This document shows positions 34,041 to 45,227 of a stretch of DNA of 64,000 nucleotides, piece after piece. The stretch is from Selenomonadaceae bacterium (lineage in GTDB: Bacteria > Bacillota > Negativicutes > Selenomonadales > Selenomonadaceae), in assembly GCA_017549815.1 (NCBI GenBank), contig JAFYNH010000074.1, positions 1 to 64,000 of the forward strand, in the 5' to 3' direction. Every line of letters starts with the position of its first letter. The stretch's first letter is position 1. Under the pieces are notes generated by a model. The model worked only from the letters and a program-made list of their open reading frames with translations, ran no database searches and was not told the origin of the DNA. The translations under genes were made by a program, and so were the position numbers.

Positions 34041-35180
34041 ATGGCTGAAGTTCAGAAAAAGGAGCTGAATCAAGCCGCTGGGAAAAAATTTTGGACAAGC
34101 GACATGGAGGCGATAATTGCTATAACGGTTGTGCTGTTGATTTTAGGCACGATAAACGTATTCAGCTCAAGTTTTATTTTTGCGGAGGCGGAATTCGATA
34201 CGCCTTACTTTTTTTTGAAACGGCACGTCCTGAACGTCTTTATCGGCTTGTTAGCGTTCGCCGTGTGTTTGCACTTCGATTATCATGTTTGGCGCAAAAT
34301 TATTTTCTTTGTTGTAGTAGGGACGTTTATATCGTTGGGCGCGGTCTTAGTTTTTGGTCCGGTCGTCAACGGGGCGCAACGTTGGTTGCCGTTGCCAATG
34401 GGACAATTTCAGCCGGCGGAGTTGGCAAAGCTCGTTTCGATAATGATAGCGGCGGCGTACATTTCCACGAAAATAAAATTGGAACAGGAATTGCATTTCT
34501 TGACGATTCAAATGGCGTTAATTGCGGGCTTTGCGGGCTTAACGGAGCTTGAACCTGACATGGGCACGGCGTCGATAATTTTAGGAATACCGCTTTTAAT
34601 GCTTATTATTTCGGGGTTGAGCAAGAATAGGATTTTGCAATTAGTAGGCATGGGGCTGGGAGGAATTGCGTTGCTGATAATTCGCGAGCCTTACAGACTT
34701 GACCGCTTGAAGATAACTTACGATCCTTGGTCGGACGCTCAGAATATCGGCTATCAAACGGTACAATCTTTATCGGCGATAGGTTCGGGCGAATTAACGG
34801 GCATGGGGCTTGGCGTTGGCGTCAGCAAATATGATTATTTACCGGAGGCGCACACGGATTTTGCGTTCGCTATTTTCTGTCAAGAGAACGGATTCTTAGG
34901 CGCGATATTTGTTTTCTTATTATTTGCGGCGTTTGCGGTTTATGCGGCGCGGATTGCCAACAAAGCCAGAGACGAATACGGGCAAGTTTTGGCAATGGGG
35001 GTAATGCTGTTGGTCGTCGGGCAGGCGATAGCGAATTTATTTATGGTCGGCGGCATGATACCAGTTGTTGGCGTACCGTTGCCGTTTATAAGTTATGGCG
35101 GCACTTCGCTAATCGTCACAATGGCGGCGATTGGAATTTTGATAAACATAGGCAAGCAAAGCGATAAGAAAAACGGCTAG
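34041..35180 (+). CDS. FtsW/RodA/SpoVE-family peptidoglycan glycosyltransferase (SEDS)
   Basis: A 379-residue SEDS membrane protein. About ten membrane segments; the conserved GAQRWLPLPMGQFQPAELAKL near residue 113, ELEPDMGTA near residue 172, LPEAHTDFAFAIFCQENGFLG near residue 265, and GVPLPFISYGGTS near the end. It polymerises lipid II glycan chains. Whether it serves division (FtsW) or elongation (RodA) cannot be decided. The ribosome site GAGGTGA precedes the ATG. No mur/dcw neighbours are present. Confidence 0.93.
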   Translation: MAEVQKKELNQAAGKKFWTSDMEAIIAITVVLLILGTINVFSSSFIFAEAEFDTPYFFLKRHVLNVFIGLLAFAVCLHFDYHVWRKIIFFVVVGTFISLGAVLVFGPVVNGAQRWLPLPMGQFQPAELAKLVSIMIAAAYISTKIKLEQELHFLTIQMALIAGFAGLTELEPDMGTASIILGIPLLMLIISGLSKNRILQLVGMGLGGIALLIIREPYRLDRLKITYDPWSDAQNIGYQTVQSLSAIGSGELTGMGLGVGVSKYDYLPEAHTDFAFAIFCQENGFLGAIFVFLLFAAFAVYAARIANKARDEYGQVLAMGVMLLVVGQAIANLFMVGGMIPVVGVPLPFISYGGTSLIVTMAAIGILINIGKQSDKKNG

Positions 35181-35203
35181 CGGATCTCAAAGGGGAAAGA
35201 TTC

Positions 35204-36922
35204 ATGTCTAAACTGGAAACGAAATTGGTTGATAAGATACGCGGAAAATTTATCGTCGAATTGTATCAACGCGGCTATCGTTGGGGAAATTCTGAAGTTA
35301 AGCGTTTACTCGACGACGTTTATAATTTGCTTGGCGCAGACGATACAAACCGCATGAGAAACGCGAAAAATTATTGTCTTCAACCTGTCGTTGTAAAAAA
35401 ATTAAGCGAAGACAAATTTGAGCTTATCGACGGGCAACAAAGGCTTACGACATTATTTTTGCTTTACAAATTCATGGGATACACTCCGAAATTTTCTCTT
35501 GACTACAAAAGGAGTATGCAATCAGCAACATTTCTTGAGAATATCGATTTGACTTTGGAAGAGGCTAACATCGATTTTTGGTTTATGGCGCAGGCTTATA
35601 AGACTATAAAAAGTTGGTTTGAAAGTAAAATCGTTGCCGGCGAAATCGATTCGGACGAGATAAGTGAAGATTTAAAAAATCTTTTCAAGTACAATGTGCA
35701 AATTATTTGGTACGAAGTCGACGAAGGCGAAAACGCGATAAATTTGTTCGAGCGGCTCAATATCGGAAAAATTCCTCTGACAAGTGCCGAGCTTGTTAAG
35801 GCGATGTTCCTCAGCCGCGAAAATCAAAACATGGATAAGAAACGCCAAGATGAAATCGCGTTGCAATGGGATAATATCGAAAAGGATTTGCATAATGATT
35901 CGCTGTGGTATTTTCTGACGAACAACACCGCTTATCAGACGCGCATTGATTTGATTCTGGATTTAATGGCGGGCAAGAAAGGCGGTGACAAAGATAAATA
36001 TTCCACGTTCTTTTATTTTGATGAGCTTAAGCGGCGCGGGGCGAATTTAAATAAGGTCTGGGAAGAAATCGTTCGAGATTTTTTACTGCTTAAGGATTGG
36101 CACGAAAATCACAAGCTTTATCATAAAATCGGCTACCTTATCGCGTCCGGCTATAAAAATCTTGCCGACATTTACAGAGTATCTAAGGGCAAGACTAAGC
36201 GCGAATTTTCAGCGCAACTCGACAAGCTTATTAGGTCGAGTATAAAGTTGGAGGGAGGCGAAAATTATTCCGATTGGACTTACGATAACGACGCCGATAA
36301 AATTCGTAGGTTGTTGTTACTTTTTAACGTTGAGTCGGTGCAACGGAACGCCGAACAATCGTTATGGTTTCCTTTTGATAAGTACAAGTTCGGCGTATGG
36401 AGCTTGGAACATATTCACGCCGTCAATTCTCAAGGTATCGGAACGAATCAAGAGCAATGGCGAGAGTGGCTTAAACTTCATAAAGAGTCGCTTGAAAATT
36501 TCCCAGATGAAAATACAAACCTCCTTGCCGAAATTGACCGACTGCTTAATCTTAAGACAATCGACGGTGGGCGATTCCAAGCATTACGTGACAAAATCAT
36601 CAAGCAACTTTCGCTGGAAAGCATGAGCGAAGAGACTGCTGATACAATCGCCAACCTTGCCTTACTCAAATGCGAAGAAAATTCCGCGCTAGGTAACTCC
36701 GTTTTCGACGTTAAGCGCAACGAAATTATTAAGCTGGATAAGAAGGGCGCGTTCATTCCGTTTTGTACAAAGATGGCATTTTTGAAGTACTATACAAAGT
36801 CGGAGAAGAATCAAATTCACTATTGGGGCGAGAATGACCGCCGTGCTTATCTTGCTGAGATTAACCGTGTACTGAAAAATTATTTAGCGGAGCCGATTAG
36901 AATTGAGGGCGAGGAGGAATAA
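35204..36922 (+). CDS. DUF262 protein with C-terminal DUF1524-like HNH nuclease domain (GmrSD/SspE-type)
   Basis: A 572-residue protein. The N-terminal DUF262 part carries YQRGYRWGNSEVKRLLDD and the NTP-related [17 protein letters not shown] motif near residue 80. A helical middle follows. The C-terminal DUF1524-like region shows the HNH-type SLEHIHAVNSQG near residue 405, then IANLALLKCEENSALGNSVF with conserved Asn and the VFDVKRNEI Lys-Arg near residue 500. Related proteins (GmrSD, BrxU, SspE) are nucleases acting against modified phage DNA. The start follows AAAGGGG. Its stop is 2 bp before the next DUF262 gene. Confidence 0.88.
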   Translation: MSKLETKLVDKIRGKFIVELYQRGYRWGNSEVKRLLDDVYNLLGADDTNRMRNAKNYCLQPVVVKKLSEDKFELIDGQQRLTTLFLLYKFMGYTPKFSLDYKRSMQSATFLENIDLTLEEANIDFWFMAQAYKTIKSWFESKIVAGEIDSDEISEDLKNLFKYNVQIIWYEVDEGENAINLFERLNIGKIPLTSAELVKAMFLSRENQNMDKKRQDEIALQWDNIEKDLHNDSLWYFLTNNTAYQTRIDLILDLMAGKKGGDKDKYSTFFYFDELKRRGANLNKVWEEIVRDFLLLKDWHENHKLYHKIGYLIASGYKNLADIYRVSKGKTKREFSAQLDKLIRSSIKLEGGENYSDWTYDNDADKIRRLLLLFNVESVQRNAEQSLWFPFDKYKFGVWSLEHIHAVNSQGIGTNQEQWREWLKLHKESLENFPDENTNLLAEIDRLLNLKTIDGGRFQALRDKIIKQLSLESMSEETADTIANLALLKCEENSALGNSVFDVKRNEIIKLDKKGAFIPFCTKMAFLKYYTKSEKNQIHYWGENDRRAYLAEINRVLKNYLAEPIRIEGEEE

Positions 36923-36924
36923 TC

Positions 36925-39117
36925 GTGACCGAATCATTGCGAACTTTCATGAATATTTTTTCCGACGGCGTTAAGCAAATCGTTATCCCGAACATTCAAC
37001 GCGACTACGCGCAGGGCAGGAATACTACAGAAATTCGGCGTGTGCGTGAAAGATTTCTGGACGCACTTTATAAAGCCGTCACGACCGACGCCTCAATTAA
37101 GTTGGATTTTGTCTACGGCTCAAATGAAGACGGTACTTTAACTTTGCTTGACGGGCAACAACGCCTTACAACACTTTTTCTTTTGCATTGGTACGCCGCT
37201 AAAAAAGAAAATATTCCTCTCGCCGAGACTGAATTCCTTAAAAAATTTTTGTATGACACGCGCCCTGATTCAAGGGAATTTTGCAAATTTTTGATTGCGG
37301 CTAAAGTTTCTTTTGGCGAAAAATTATCTGCCGAGATTGAAGATAATGCCGACTTCCCATTGAGTTGGAAAAAAGATCCGACCGTCAGTTCAATGCTTGT
37401 TATACTCGACGCCATTGACGAAAAGTTTTGCGACGTAGAAAATTTATGGGCAAAGCTCAAAGACGGCGCGATTTCGTTTTATTTCCTACCGATTGATGAC
37501 ATGGGCTTGACTGATGAAATTTATGTAACGATGAATTCTCGCGGCAAGCCATTAACAGACTTTGAACATTTTAAAGCGGAGTTCAAAAGTCGGCTCGACG
37601 AAATTGACGGTGAACTTTCTGACAGAATCATTTTGAAAATCGACACCGATTGGACTGATTTGCTGTGGGATTATCGCGACGAAGATAATCTTATTGACGA
37701 CGGCTTTTTGGCGTATTTTGGCTTTCTGTGCGACGTGATTTTGTATCGCAAGGACGACACGCCGCAAGGTAAGAGCCGTGACCCGTTCGATTTGCTGAAA
37801 GAATTTTTTAATGGCGATGTTCGGGAAAATGTCGACTTCATGGAGCGAAGCTTTGATTGTTGGTATGAGCTTTCAAAGCGCGAAAAAATTTCCGCCTTTT
37901 TCGCTGACAGAGTTTCAACGGGCAGTAGGACTAATAAATTTATCAATCGTCACGAATGCGGCAAAATTATAACGTACTTCGACCGCGCAGATTTTTTTGG
38001 CGACTGCGTGAAGTTCAGTAAAAAACTTTCTCTTGGGCAAACTGTCATGCTTTATGCTTTCCAGACTTATCTGCTCAACGTCGATAAAATTTCGGACGCG
38101 GACTTCCGGCGGCGTATTCGTATCGTGAATAATCTTGTAGAAAATTCAAAGGGAGCCGAACTCAGCAACAGCGAAAACCGTAATAATGGCAACCGAATTC
38201 CTGCGATGCTTGAGCAAGTTGACAGCATTATCATTTACGGGAAAATTCTAGAGCGCGACAAAATTAGGAATAAATACCAAGATAGCTTCAACAGCACACA
38301 GCTTGAAGAAGAGCGCAAAAAGCTTTTATGGACGGCAGAAAATCCTGATAAAGCCGAATCGCTTTTCGAGTTGGAGGATCATTATCTTTTATACGGACAG
38401 ATTGGAATTATCGGCTTGGGTTATCCCGAATATTTTGAGCGATTTATTTCGCTGTTCAAGTGCCAATATGATAAAATCAGTTGTGCGCTGTTGATTATGG
38501 GCGATTATCTTCAGACAATGGACAGAAAGGTTTATCAACTTGGCTCTCCAAATCCGAAGTCGTGGCAGAATCTCTTTCATAAAAGCGCGTTGGTCAGAGG
38601 CTTTGAAGATACAAAAGAATTTCTGGAAAAACTCCTGAGAAGCACTAAAAACTTTGATAACGATTATTTGAATAGGATTATTGACGAATACCTTGCCAAA
38701 TGCGAGCGTGATTCAGAATTCGATTGGATTTATTACCATGTAAGCTATCCTTCTTTTCGGGCGTTTTCAATCGGCTTGAAAGATTATGGAAAATATTGTT
38801 GGTGGGATTTTGAACACGAGCCTTATTGTTTTGCCGTTATGTCGACGGAAAAAAGGCTGTCGACTAATTCTTATCAGCCCTTTTTGAAGGAAGTTGAAGT
38901 GAACGATAACATTTCGCGAGAACATTTGGGCATGAGATTGATTTTCGGGGATTACTACGTTGAATGTGAAAATGATTCTTACGTTGTCAAAAATTTGGAA
39001 ACCGATAAGGAAGAGGACAGATTGACGATAACTCAGCGCAAAATCGGCGACCGACTGATTGACACGGAGGATAGAATTAAAAAGTTTGCAGAATGGGCTA
39101 AAGGTTATCTTTATTGA
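36925..39117 (+). CDS. Second DUF262 protein (long form, no HNH motif seen)
   Basis: A 730-residue protein from a GTG start 2 bp after the preceding DUF262 gene, with GAGGAGG as ribosome site. It shows [13 protein letters not shown] at about 20-32 and [17 protein letters not shown] near residue 72, as expected for DUF262, then [19 protein letters not shown] near residue 200. The remaining 450 residues are helical and acidic; I see no EHxxP-type or other HNH motif in it. The tandem pair is likely one functional unit. A defence role is inferred from the family only. Confidence 0.85.
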   Translation: MTESLRTFMNIFSDGVKQIVIPNIQRDYAQGRNTTEIRRVRERFLDALYKAVTTDASIKLDFVYGSNEDGTLTLLDGQQRLTTLFLLHWYAAKKENIPLAETEFLKKFLYDTRPDSREFCKFLIAAKVSFGEKLSAEIEDNADFPLSWKKDPTVSSMLVILDAIDEKFCDVENLWAKLKDGAISFYFLPIDDMGLTDEIYVTMNSRGKPLTDFEHFKAEFKSRLDEIDGELSDRIILKIDTDWTDLLWDYRDEDNLIDDGFLAYFGFLCDVILYRKDDTPQGKSRDPFDLLKEFFNGDVRENVDFMERSFDCWYELSKREKISAFFADRVSTGSRTNKFINRHECGKIITYFDRADFFGDCVKFSKKLSLGQTVMLYAFQTYLLNVDKISDADFRRRIRIVNNLVENSKGAELSNSENRNNGNRIPAMLEQVDSIIIYGKILERDKIRNKYQDSFNSTQLEEERKKLLWTAENPDKAESLFELEDHYLLYGQIGIIGLGYPEYFERFISLFKCQYDKISCALLIMGDYLQTMDRKVYQLGSPNPKSWQNLFHKSALVRGFEDTKEFLEKLLRSTKNFDNDYLNRIIDEYLAKCERDSEFDWIYYHVSYPSFRAFSIGLKDYGKYCWWDFEHEPYCFAVMSTEKRLSTNSYQPFLKEVEVNDNISREHLGMRLIFGDYYVECENDSYVVKNLETDKEEDRLTITQRKIGDRLIDTEDRIKKFAEWAKGYLY

Positions 39118-39133
39118 AAAGGAGCGATTTATT

Positions 39134-40576
39134 TTGAAGTATGAAGCGGTAATCGGATTGGAGATTCACAGCGAGTTAAAGACGGCGACGAAAATTTTCT
39201 GCGGTTGTGCAACGACTTTTGGCGCGGAACAAAATACGCACGTTTGCCCCGTATGCTTGGGACTGCCGGGCGTGTTGCCGACGATTAATAAAAAAGTCGT
39301 GGAGTTCGCGATTAAGGCGGGGCTTGCCACGAATTGCAAAATCAATAAGTACAGCAAATTCGACCGCAAGAACTATTATTATCCCGACTTGCCGAAGAAT
39401 TGGCAGACTTCGCAGTACGACTTGCCGATAGCTTACGAAGGACACGTTGACATTGTCGTTGACGGCGAGAAAAAAACTGTCCGCCTTACTCGAATTCATA
39501 TGGAAGAGGACGCGGGCAAGCTCGTACACAGCGGCACGACGATTAAGGACTCGTCCAGCTCGAACGTCGATTATAATCGGACGGGCGTTCCGTTGATTGA
39601 GATTGTCAGCGAACCCGACATGCATTCAGCCGCCGAAGCCCGCGCCTACATGGAAAAGATTAAATCGATTCTCGAATATATCGACGTAAGCAACTGCCGC
39701 ATGGAAGAGGGCAACCTCCGCGCAGATATTAATGTTTCGTTGCGCCCCGTCGGCAGTGATAAGCTCGGCACGCGGACGGAAATGAAAAATATCAATTCGT
39801 TCAAAGCCCTTGAAGACGCGATTAACTATGAAATTGAACGTCAAGCGGAAGTTCTCGACGACGGCGGGACGATTATTCAGGAGACGCGCACTTGGAATCC
39901 CGAAAAGGGAATTACTCAATCAATGCGCAGTAAAGAGGATGCGCACGATTATAGATACATGCCCGAACCCGATTTACCGCCTATAGTCACTACGGACGAG
40001 GAGATTGAGGCGTTCAGAAAATCACTGCCCGAATTGCCCGACGCTCGCCGCGAACGCTTGATAAAAAGTTTTGGTCTAAGTGAGTATGACGCGGGAATTA
40101 TCACAAGTTCGCGTGCTATGGCGGAGTATTTTGACGCGGTTGTTGACAACGGAGCCGACGCCAAAGTTGTCGCGAATTGGATTATGGGCGACTTATCCAA
40201 AAATCTCAACGCCGATAACTTGACGATTGAAAATTCGCCCGTTGACGCCAAACGCCTTGCCGAAATGATTCAGCTGATTGCAAAGGGCACGATTAGCGGC
40301 AAAATCGCCAAGACTGTCTTCGCCGAAATGTGGACTTCGCCCTTATCGCCCGCGCAGATTGTCAAGGATAAAGGGCTTGTGCAAATCACTGATACCAGCG
40401 CGATTGAAGGTGTTATCGACGAAGTTATCGCCAAAAATCCTAAAGCAGTCGAAGAATATCGCGGCGGCAAGAAAAAAGCTCTCGGCGCGTTGGTCGGGCA
40501 AGTTATGAAACTCACCAAAGGCAAGGCTAATCCGCAACTTGTCAATCAGCTCTTGGCTAAAAAATTGGAGGCTTAA
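39134..40576 (+). CDS. gatB: Aspartyl/glutamyl-tRNA amidotransferase subunit B
   Basis: Part of GatCAB, which amidates misacylated Glu-tRNA-Gln or Asp-tRNA-Asn. A 480-residue protein with TTG 39134 as start (AAAAGGAGCG upstream); the longer frame from 39059 overlaps the DUF262 gene and is rejected. It starts [17 protein letters not shown], and has [12 protein letters not shown], Cys-rich zinc-like [13 protein letters not shown], and a YqeY-like C-terminal domain. gatA and gatC are not adjacent, which is unusual. Followed 3 bp later by an FkbM gene. Confidence 0.96.
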   Translation: MKYEAVIGLEIHSELKTATKIFCGCATTFGAEQNTHVCPVCLGLPGVLPTINKKVVEFAIKAGLATNCKINKYSKFDRKNYYYPDLPKNWQTSQYDLPIAYEGHVDIVVDGEKKTVRLTRIHMEEDAGKLVHSGTTIKDSSSSNVDYNRTGVPLIEIVSEPDMHSAAEARAYMEKIKSILEYIDVSNCRMEEGNLRADINVSLRPVGSDKLGTRTEMKNINSFKALEDAINYEIERQAEVLDDGGTIIQETRTWNPEKGITQSMRSKEDAHDYRYMPEPDLPPIVTTDEEIEAFRKSLPELPDARRERLIKSFGLSEYDAGIITSSRAMAEYFDAVVDNGADAKVVANWIMGDLSKNLNADNLTIENSPVDAKRLAEMIQLIAKGTISGKIAKTVFAEMWTSPLSPAQIVKDKGLVQITDTSAIEGVIDEVIAKNPKAVEEYRGGKKKALGALVGQVMKLTKGKANPQLVNQLLAKKLEA

Positions 40577-40579
40577 AAA

Positions 40580-41726
40580 TTGAGCGCAGAATTTATCAAA
40601 ATGATTTCCGAAGTTCACAAGGAACGATTTAACGTTCATTTGTCGGAGCTAATAAAGAATCAGACGCCATGCGGAATTTTTTTCGGCTTTGATTTCAATC
40701 CGAATTGGGCGGCGGCTAATGTTCAAATGCTTATCAAAACGAATCTGAACGTTGCTTGCGTGGTTGTAATTAGCGTCGTTCAAGAAGAGCCGCTTAAATC
40801 TTTGGTCGAAGTTCCTATCATTCCGCTCGAAGAAATAGCGAGTTCAAACCTGAAGACAATTTTTCTCTTCGGCAACTTAAAAGATTTTGCGTTTACGTCT
40901 TACTTTGCTCGTCATGGTATTGAAGTATTACAGAAGGCTGACGACTCACTATTTTCATTCACAATGGATCATTTGCCCGAACTTTACAGTGTCTATGAAA
41001 TGCTTGGCAGTAACGAATCACGGAAAGTTTTCTGCGCGTCGATTAAAGGCAATTTGACGGGCAAAATCAATGATTATCGTTTTGCACAAGAGCCGCAATA
41101 TTTTCTGGACAGCTTTACTCCAAACGCGGACGACATTGCCATTGACGGCGGTTCTTTTGACGGAGCAACATCGATAGATTTTTCTACATTCGGCGCAAAA
41201 GTTTTCGCTTTCGAGATGGACGCCATTAATTATAAAAATTGTCAAGACAATATAAACGTATCGGGGGGGGTACGGCATTACTCTTGAGAATCTCGGCTTA
41301 AGCGACAAAGAGAGTGAAGAAAATTATTTTTACGGCGGCGCGGGTAGCAGTAAAAATTCTGGCGGTGCATTGACTGCCAAATTTATCGACCTTGACACTT
41401 ACGTTAAAAGAAATAATTTGCCTCGCGTCGATTATATCAAGCTTGACATTGAAGGCGCGGAACTCGAAATGTTGCACGGCGCGGCGAAGACAATTACTCG
41501 TTGCAAGCCCAAAATGGCTATCAGTGCCTATCACAAGCCCGAAGATTTATGGACACTCGCAACTTATATCAAGTCTCTCCGCGCAGATTACGAATTTGAA
41601 TTTCGTCACTATCGAATTGATTGTGCTGATTATATGTTGAATGACAACGAACGCGCAGCTTTGAGATATTTCGAGATGAGTTATCTTGTCCCTACGGGTT
41701 GCGAAAAGGTTTTGTACTGCAAATAA
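40580..41726 (+). pseudogene. FkbM-family methyltransferase, frameshifted at a G8 tract (possible phase-off state)
   Basis: TTG start at 40580. The first 228 codons align with the intact copy at 41753. A G8 run (41263-41270) shifts the frame and a stop follows at 41285. Dropping one G restores the frame: the next residues would be SGGYGITLENLGLS, matching YIILENLGLSNKEG of the paralog. The open rest (from 41370 as a separate ORF) ends in the FkbM tail YLVPTGCEKVLYCK. It has the SAM-site DIAIDGGSFDGATS near residue 190. Either a phase-variable gene caught off, or a sequencing error in the homopolymer. It follows gatB by 3 bp. Confidence 0.85.
41263..41270 (+). repeat. G8 homopolymer tract within FkbM gene 1
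   Basis: Eight consecutive G; seven (or ten) would restore the frame. Such tracts are prone to slipped-strand mispairing. Confidence 0.9.
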
Positions 41727-41752
41727 CCGATAAAATTAAGGAGACATAAAAA

Positions 41753-42916
41753 TTGAGTGTAGAATTTATAAAGATGATTTCTGAAGTTCACGAGGAAAAA
41801 TTTAATGTCCATTTGAGGAAGATGGTCGAGAATCAGACGCCGTGCGGAATTTTTTTCGGTTTCGTTATGGTGCCTTCAACTGCGGCGGCGAATGTCCAAG
41901 TGCTTACGAAAACTGGTTTGAACGTAACCTGCGCGGTCGTGCTTGCCGACGTTCAGGCAAATGCCTTGAGAAAGCTTGTTGACATACCCGTTATCACGCT
42001 TGAGGATTTCCCGCATTTCGGCGAAAAAAATTTTCCCGTCAAGCCACAAGAAATGTTTATAACGATTGAGCTGAAAGATTTTGCCTTTATCCCCTACTTT
42101 GAGCAATACGGCATTGAAGTTATAACCATTTCCGACGAAGAAAAATTTTCCAATGTGATGAAACATTTGCCCGAACTTTACAGAGTCTATGAAATGCTCG
42201 GCAGTGACGAATCGCGGAAAATCTTCTGCGCGGCTATTAAAGGACGCTTGACGGGCAGGATAAATGATTACAATTTCGCGCCAGAACCGCAATATTTTTT
42301 GGATGGCTTTACTCCAAACGCGGGCGACATTGCCATTGACGGCGGAGCTTATGACGGCGGCACAGCTCTTGCATTTGCTAATTGCGGCGCAAAAGTTTTT
42401 GCCTTCGAGATGGACGCGACTAATTACGGAAAATGCGCGGCTCGCCTTGCTCGCTTTGGCGACTACATTATTCTTGAGAATCTCGGCTTGAGCAACAAGG
42501 AAGGCGAAGAAAAATATTATTCGGGCGGCGTAGGCAGTCGTAAGAATTTAAATGGAACATCGACGGCGAATTTCATTGACTTGGATACTTACGTTGCGCG
42601 AAAAAATTTGCCGCATGTCGATTATATAAAGCTCGACATTGAAGGCGCGGAACTCGAAATGCTTCACGGTGCGGCTAAAACGATTACTAGTTTCAAGCCC
42701 AAAATGGCTGTCAGTGCTTATCATAAGCCCGAAGATTTATGGACGCTCGCAACTTATATTAAGTCTCTCCGCGCAGATTATGAATTTGAATTCCGTCACT
42801 ATCGAATTGATTGTACGGATTACATGCTTGACGACGAACAACGCGCCATTCTGCGATACTTCGGGTTAAATTATCTCGTGCCGACGGGTTGCGAAATGGT
42901 TTTGTACTGCAAGTAA
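41753..42916 (+). CDS. FkbM-family methyltransferase (intact tandem paralog)
   Basis: A 387-residue protein, TTG start 41753 behind AAGGAGA. An N-terminal about 170-residue domain (opening SVEFIKMISEVHEEKFNVHL) is shared with the upstream copy and not otherwise recognised. The C-terminal SAM methyltransferase has DIAIDGGAYDGGTALAF near residue 198 and YIKLDIEGAELEMLHGA near residue 292. FkbM-type enzymes methylate hydroxyls of sugars or polyketides; a surface-glycan substrate is plausible. The 3' 290 bp are nearly identical at DNA level to 41440-41726, pointing to recent duplication or gene conversion. Confidence 0.88.
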   Translation: MSVEFIKMISEVHEEKFNVHLRKMVENQTPCGIFFGFVMVPSTAAANVQVLTKTGLNVTCAVVLADVQANALRKLVDIPVITLEDFPHFGEKNFPVKPQEMFITIELKDFAFIPYFEQYGIEVITISDEEKFSNVMKHLPELYRVYEMLGSDESRKIFCAAIKGRLTGRINDYNFAPEPQYFLDGFTPNAGDIAIDGGAYDGGTALAFANCGAKVFAFEMDATNYGKCAARLARFGDYIILENLGLSNKEGEEKYYSGGVGSRKNLNGTSTANFIDLDTYVARKNLPHVDYIKLDIEGAELEMLHGAAKTITSFKPKMAVSAYHKPEDLWTLATYIKSLRADYEFEFRHYRIDCTDYMLDDEQRAILRYFGLNYLVPTGCEMVLYCK

Positions 42917-42926
42917 AATTTTTGAC

Positions 42927-42969
42927 ATAAAAAAATCCCTGCCCAAATTCGGGTAGGGAAATTTTTTTA
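42927..42969 (-). terminator. Bidirectional terminator between the FkbM gene and atpC
   Basis: TCCCTGCCC / GGGTAGGGA stem with A-run before and T-run after, serving the converging genes. Confidence 0.82.
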
Positions 42970-42980
42970 TACAAAGCTTT

Positions 42981-43391
42981 TCAGCCCATATGAACGCCTT
43001 TAACCAAAAGTCGCGCCTTAGCTCTGGCAAGTGCCGCCTCTGCTCTGTCAATGTCAATTTCGGAATCTTTCTTGGCGAGGCGTTCCTCTGCGCGATTGTA
43101 AGCCGCTTTAGCCCGCTCAACGTCAATGTCGTCGGGATTTTCAGCCGCGTCCGCAAGAATCGTAATTTTATCGGGCGTGACTTCCATAAAGCCGCCGCTG
43201 ACAAAGAGTTGAGTCTCGCCGCCGTCCGCCTTAATCCTCATGGCGTGCGGTAAAAGCTCCGTCAAAAGTCTCGCGTGCTTAGGTAAAATGCCCAACTCGC
43301 CGCAAATCGAACGGGTTATCAGCATGTTAATTTCTTTAGAAAAAACTTCGCCTTTGTCGGGCGTGGCAACCTCAAGCAGGATTGTAGCCAT
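42981..43391 (-). CDS. atpC: ATP synthase epsilon subunit
   Basis: F1 epsilon, 136 residues. It opens MATILLEVATPDKGEVFSK and has ITRSICGELGILPKHARLL and the FVSGGFMEVTPDKITILAD segment of the beta sandwich, then the C-terminal helices. Last gene of the atp operon, 3 bp after atpD. Confidence 0.96.
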   Translation of the reverse strand: MATILLEVATPDKGEVFSKEINMLITRSICGELGILPKHARLLTELLPHAMRIKADGGETQLFVSGGFMEVTPDKITILADAAENPDDIDVERAKAAYNRAEERLAKKDSEIDIDRAEAALARAKARLLVKGVHMG

Positions 43392-43394
43392 TGT

Positions 43395-44807
<1,413 letters not shown>

Positions 44808-44825
44808 TCATTCCTCCCTGTGGAG

Positions 44826-45209
44826 TTATTCCGTTATTTCAATTTGATTTCCCTCAAAATCGAGGATACAACTTTCATAATATCCGTCGCCCGTTGTGCG
44901 AGGCTCACTGATAACTTCGTAGCCGTCACTTTTAAGTTGCGCCGTCAATTCGTCAACTTTTTCTTTACTGCCGACGCCGAACGCCAGATGAATAAATCCC
45001 GTAGCGGCAAGATTTTTTTCGCTGTCAACTTGGTTAGCCTTATTCATAATCTCAAGCCGCGCCTCGCCGTCAAAACTTAAAAAGTACGAGCGAAATTTTT
45101 TCTTGGGATTGTGATAGCCGTCGTTGGATTTCGCGCCGAAGTATTTAATGAAGAATTCGCGAGCTTTTTCCAAATCGTTCACATACATTGCGACATGTTC
45201 AATTTTCAT
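44826..45209 (-). CDS. VOC-family (glyoxalase/bleomycin-resistance-fold) protein inside the atp operon
   Basis: A 127-residue single-domain VOC protein: [55 protein letters not shown], and [16 protein letters not shown]. Metal-type ligands are His in IEHVAM, Glu in ARLEIM, His in FIHLAF and Glu in NQIEI. Glyoxalase or epimerase-like activity is possible. It lies between atpG and atpD with 18- and 21-bp gaps, so it is an in-operon passenger. Confidence 0.9.
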   Translation of the reverse strand: MKIEHVAMYVNDLEKAREFFIKYFGAKSNDGYHNPKKKFRSYFLSFDGEARLEIMNKANQVDSEKNLAATGFIHLAFGVGSKEKVDELTAQLKSDGYEVISEPRTTGDGYYESCILDFEGNQIEITE

Positions 45210-45227
45210 TTTATAAGCCCCGATTCC

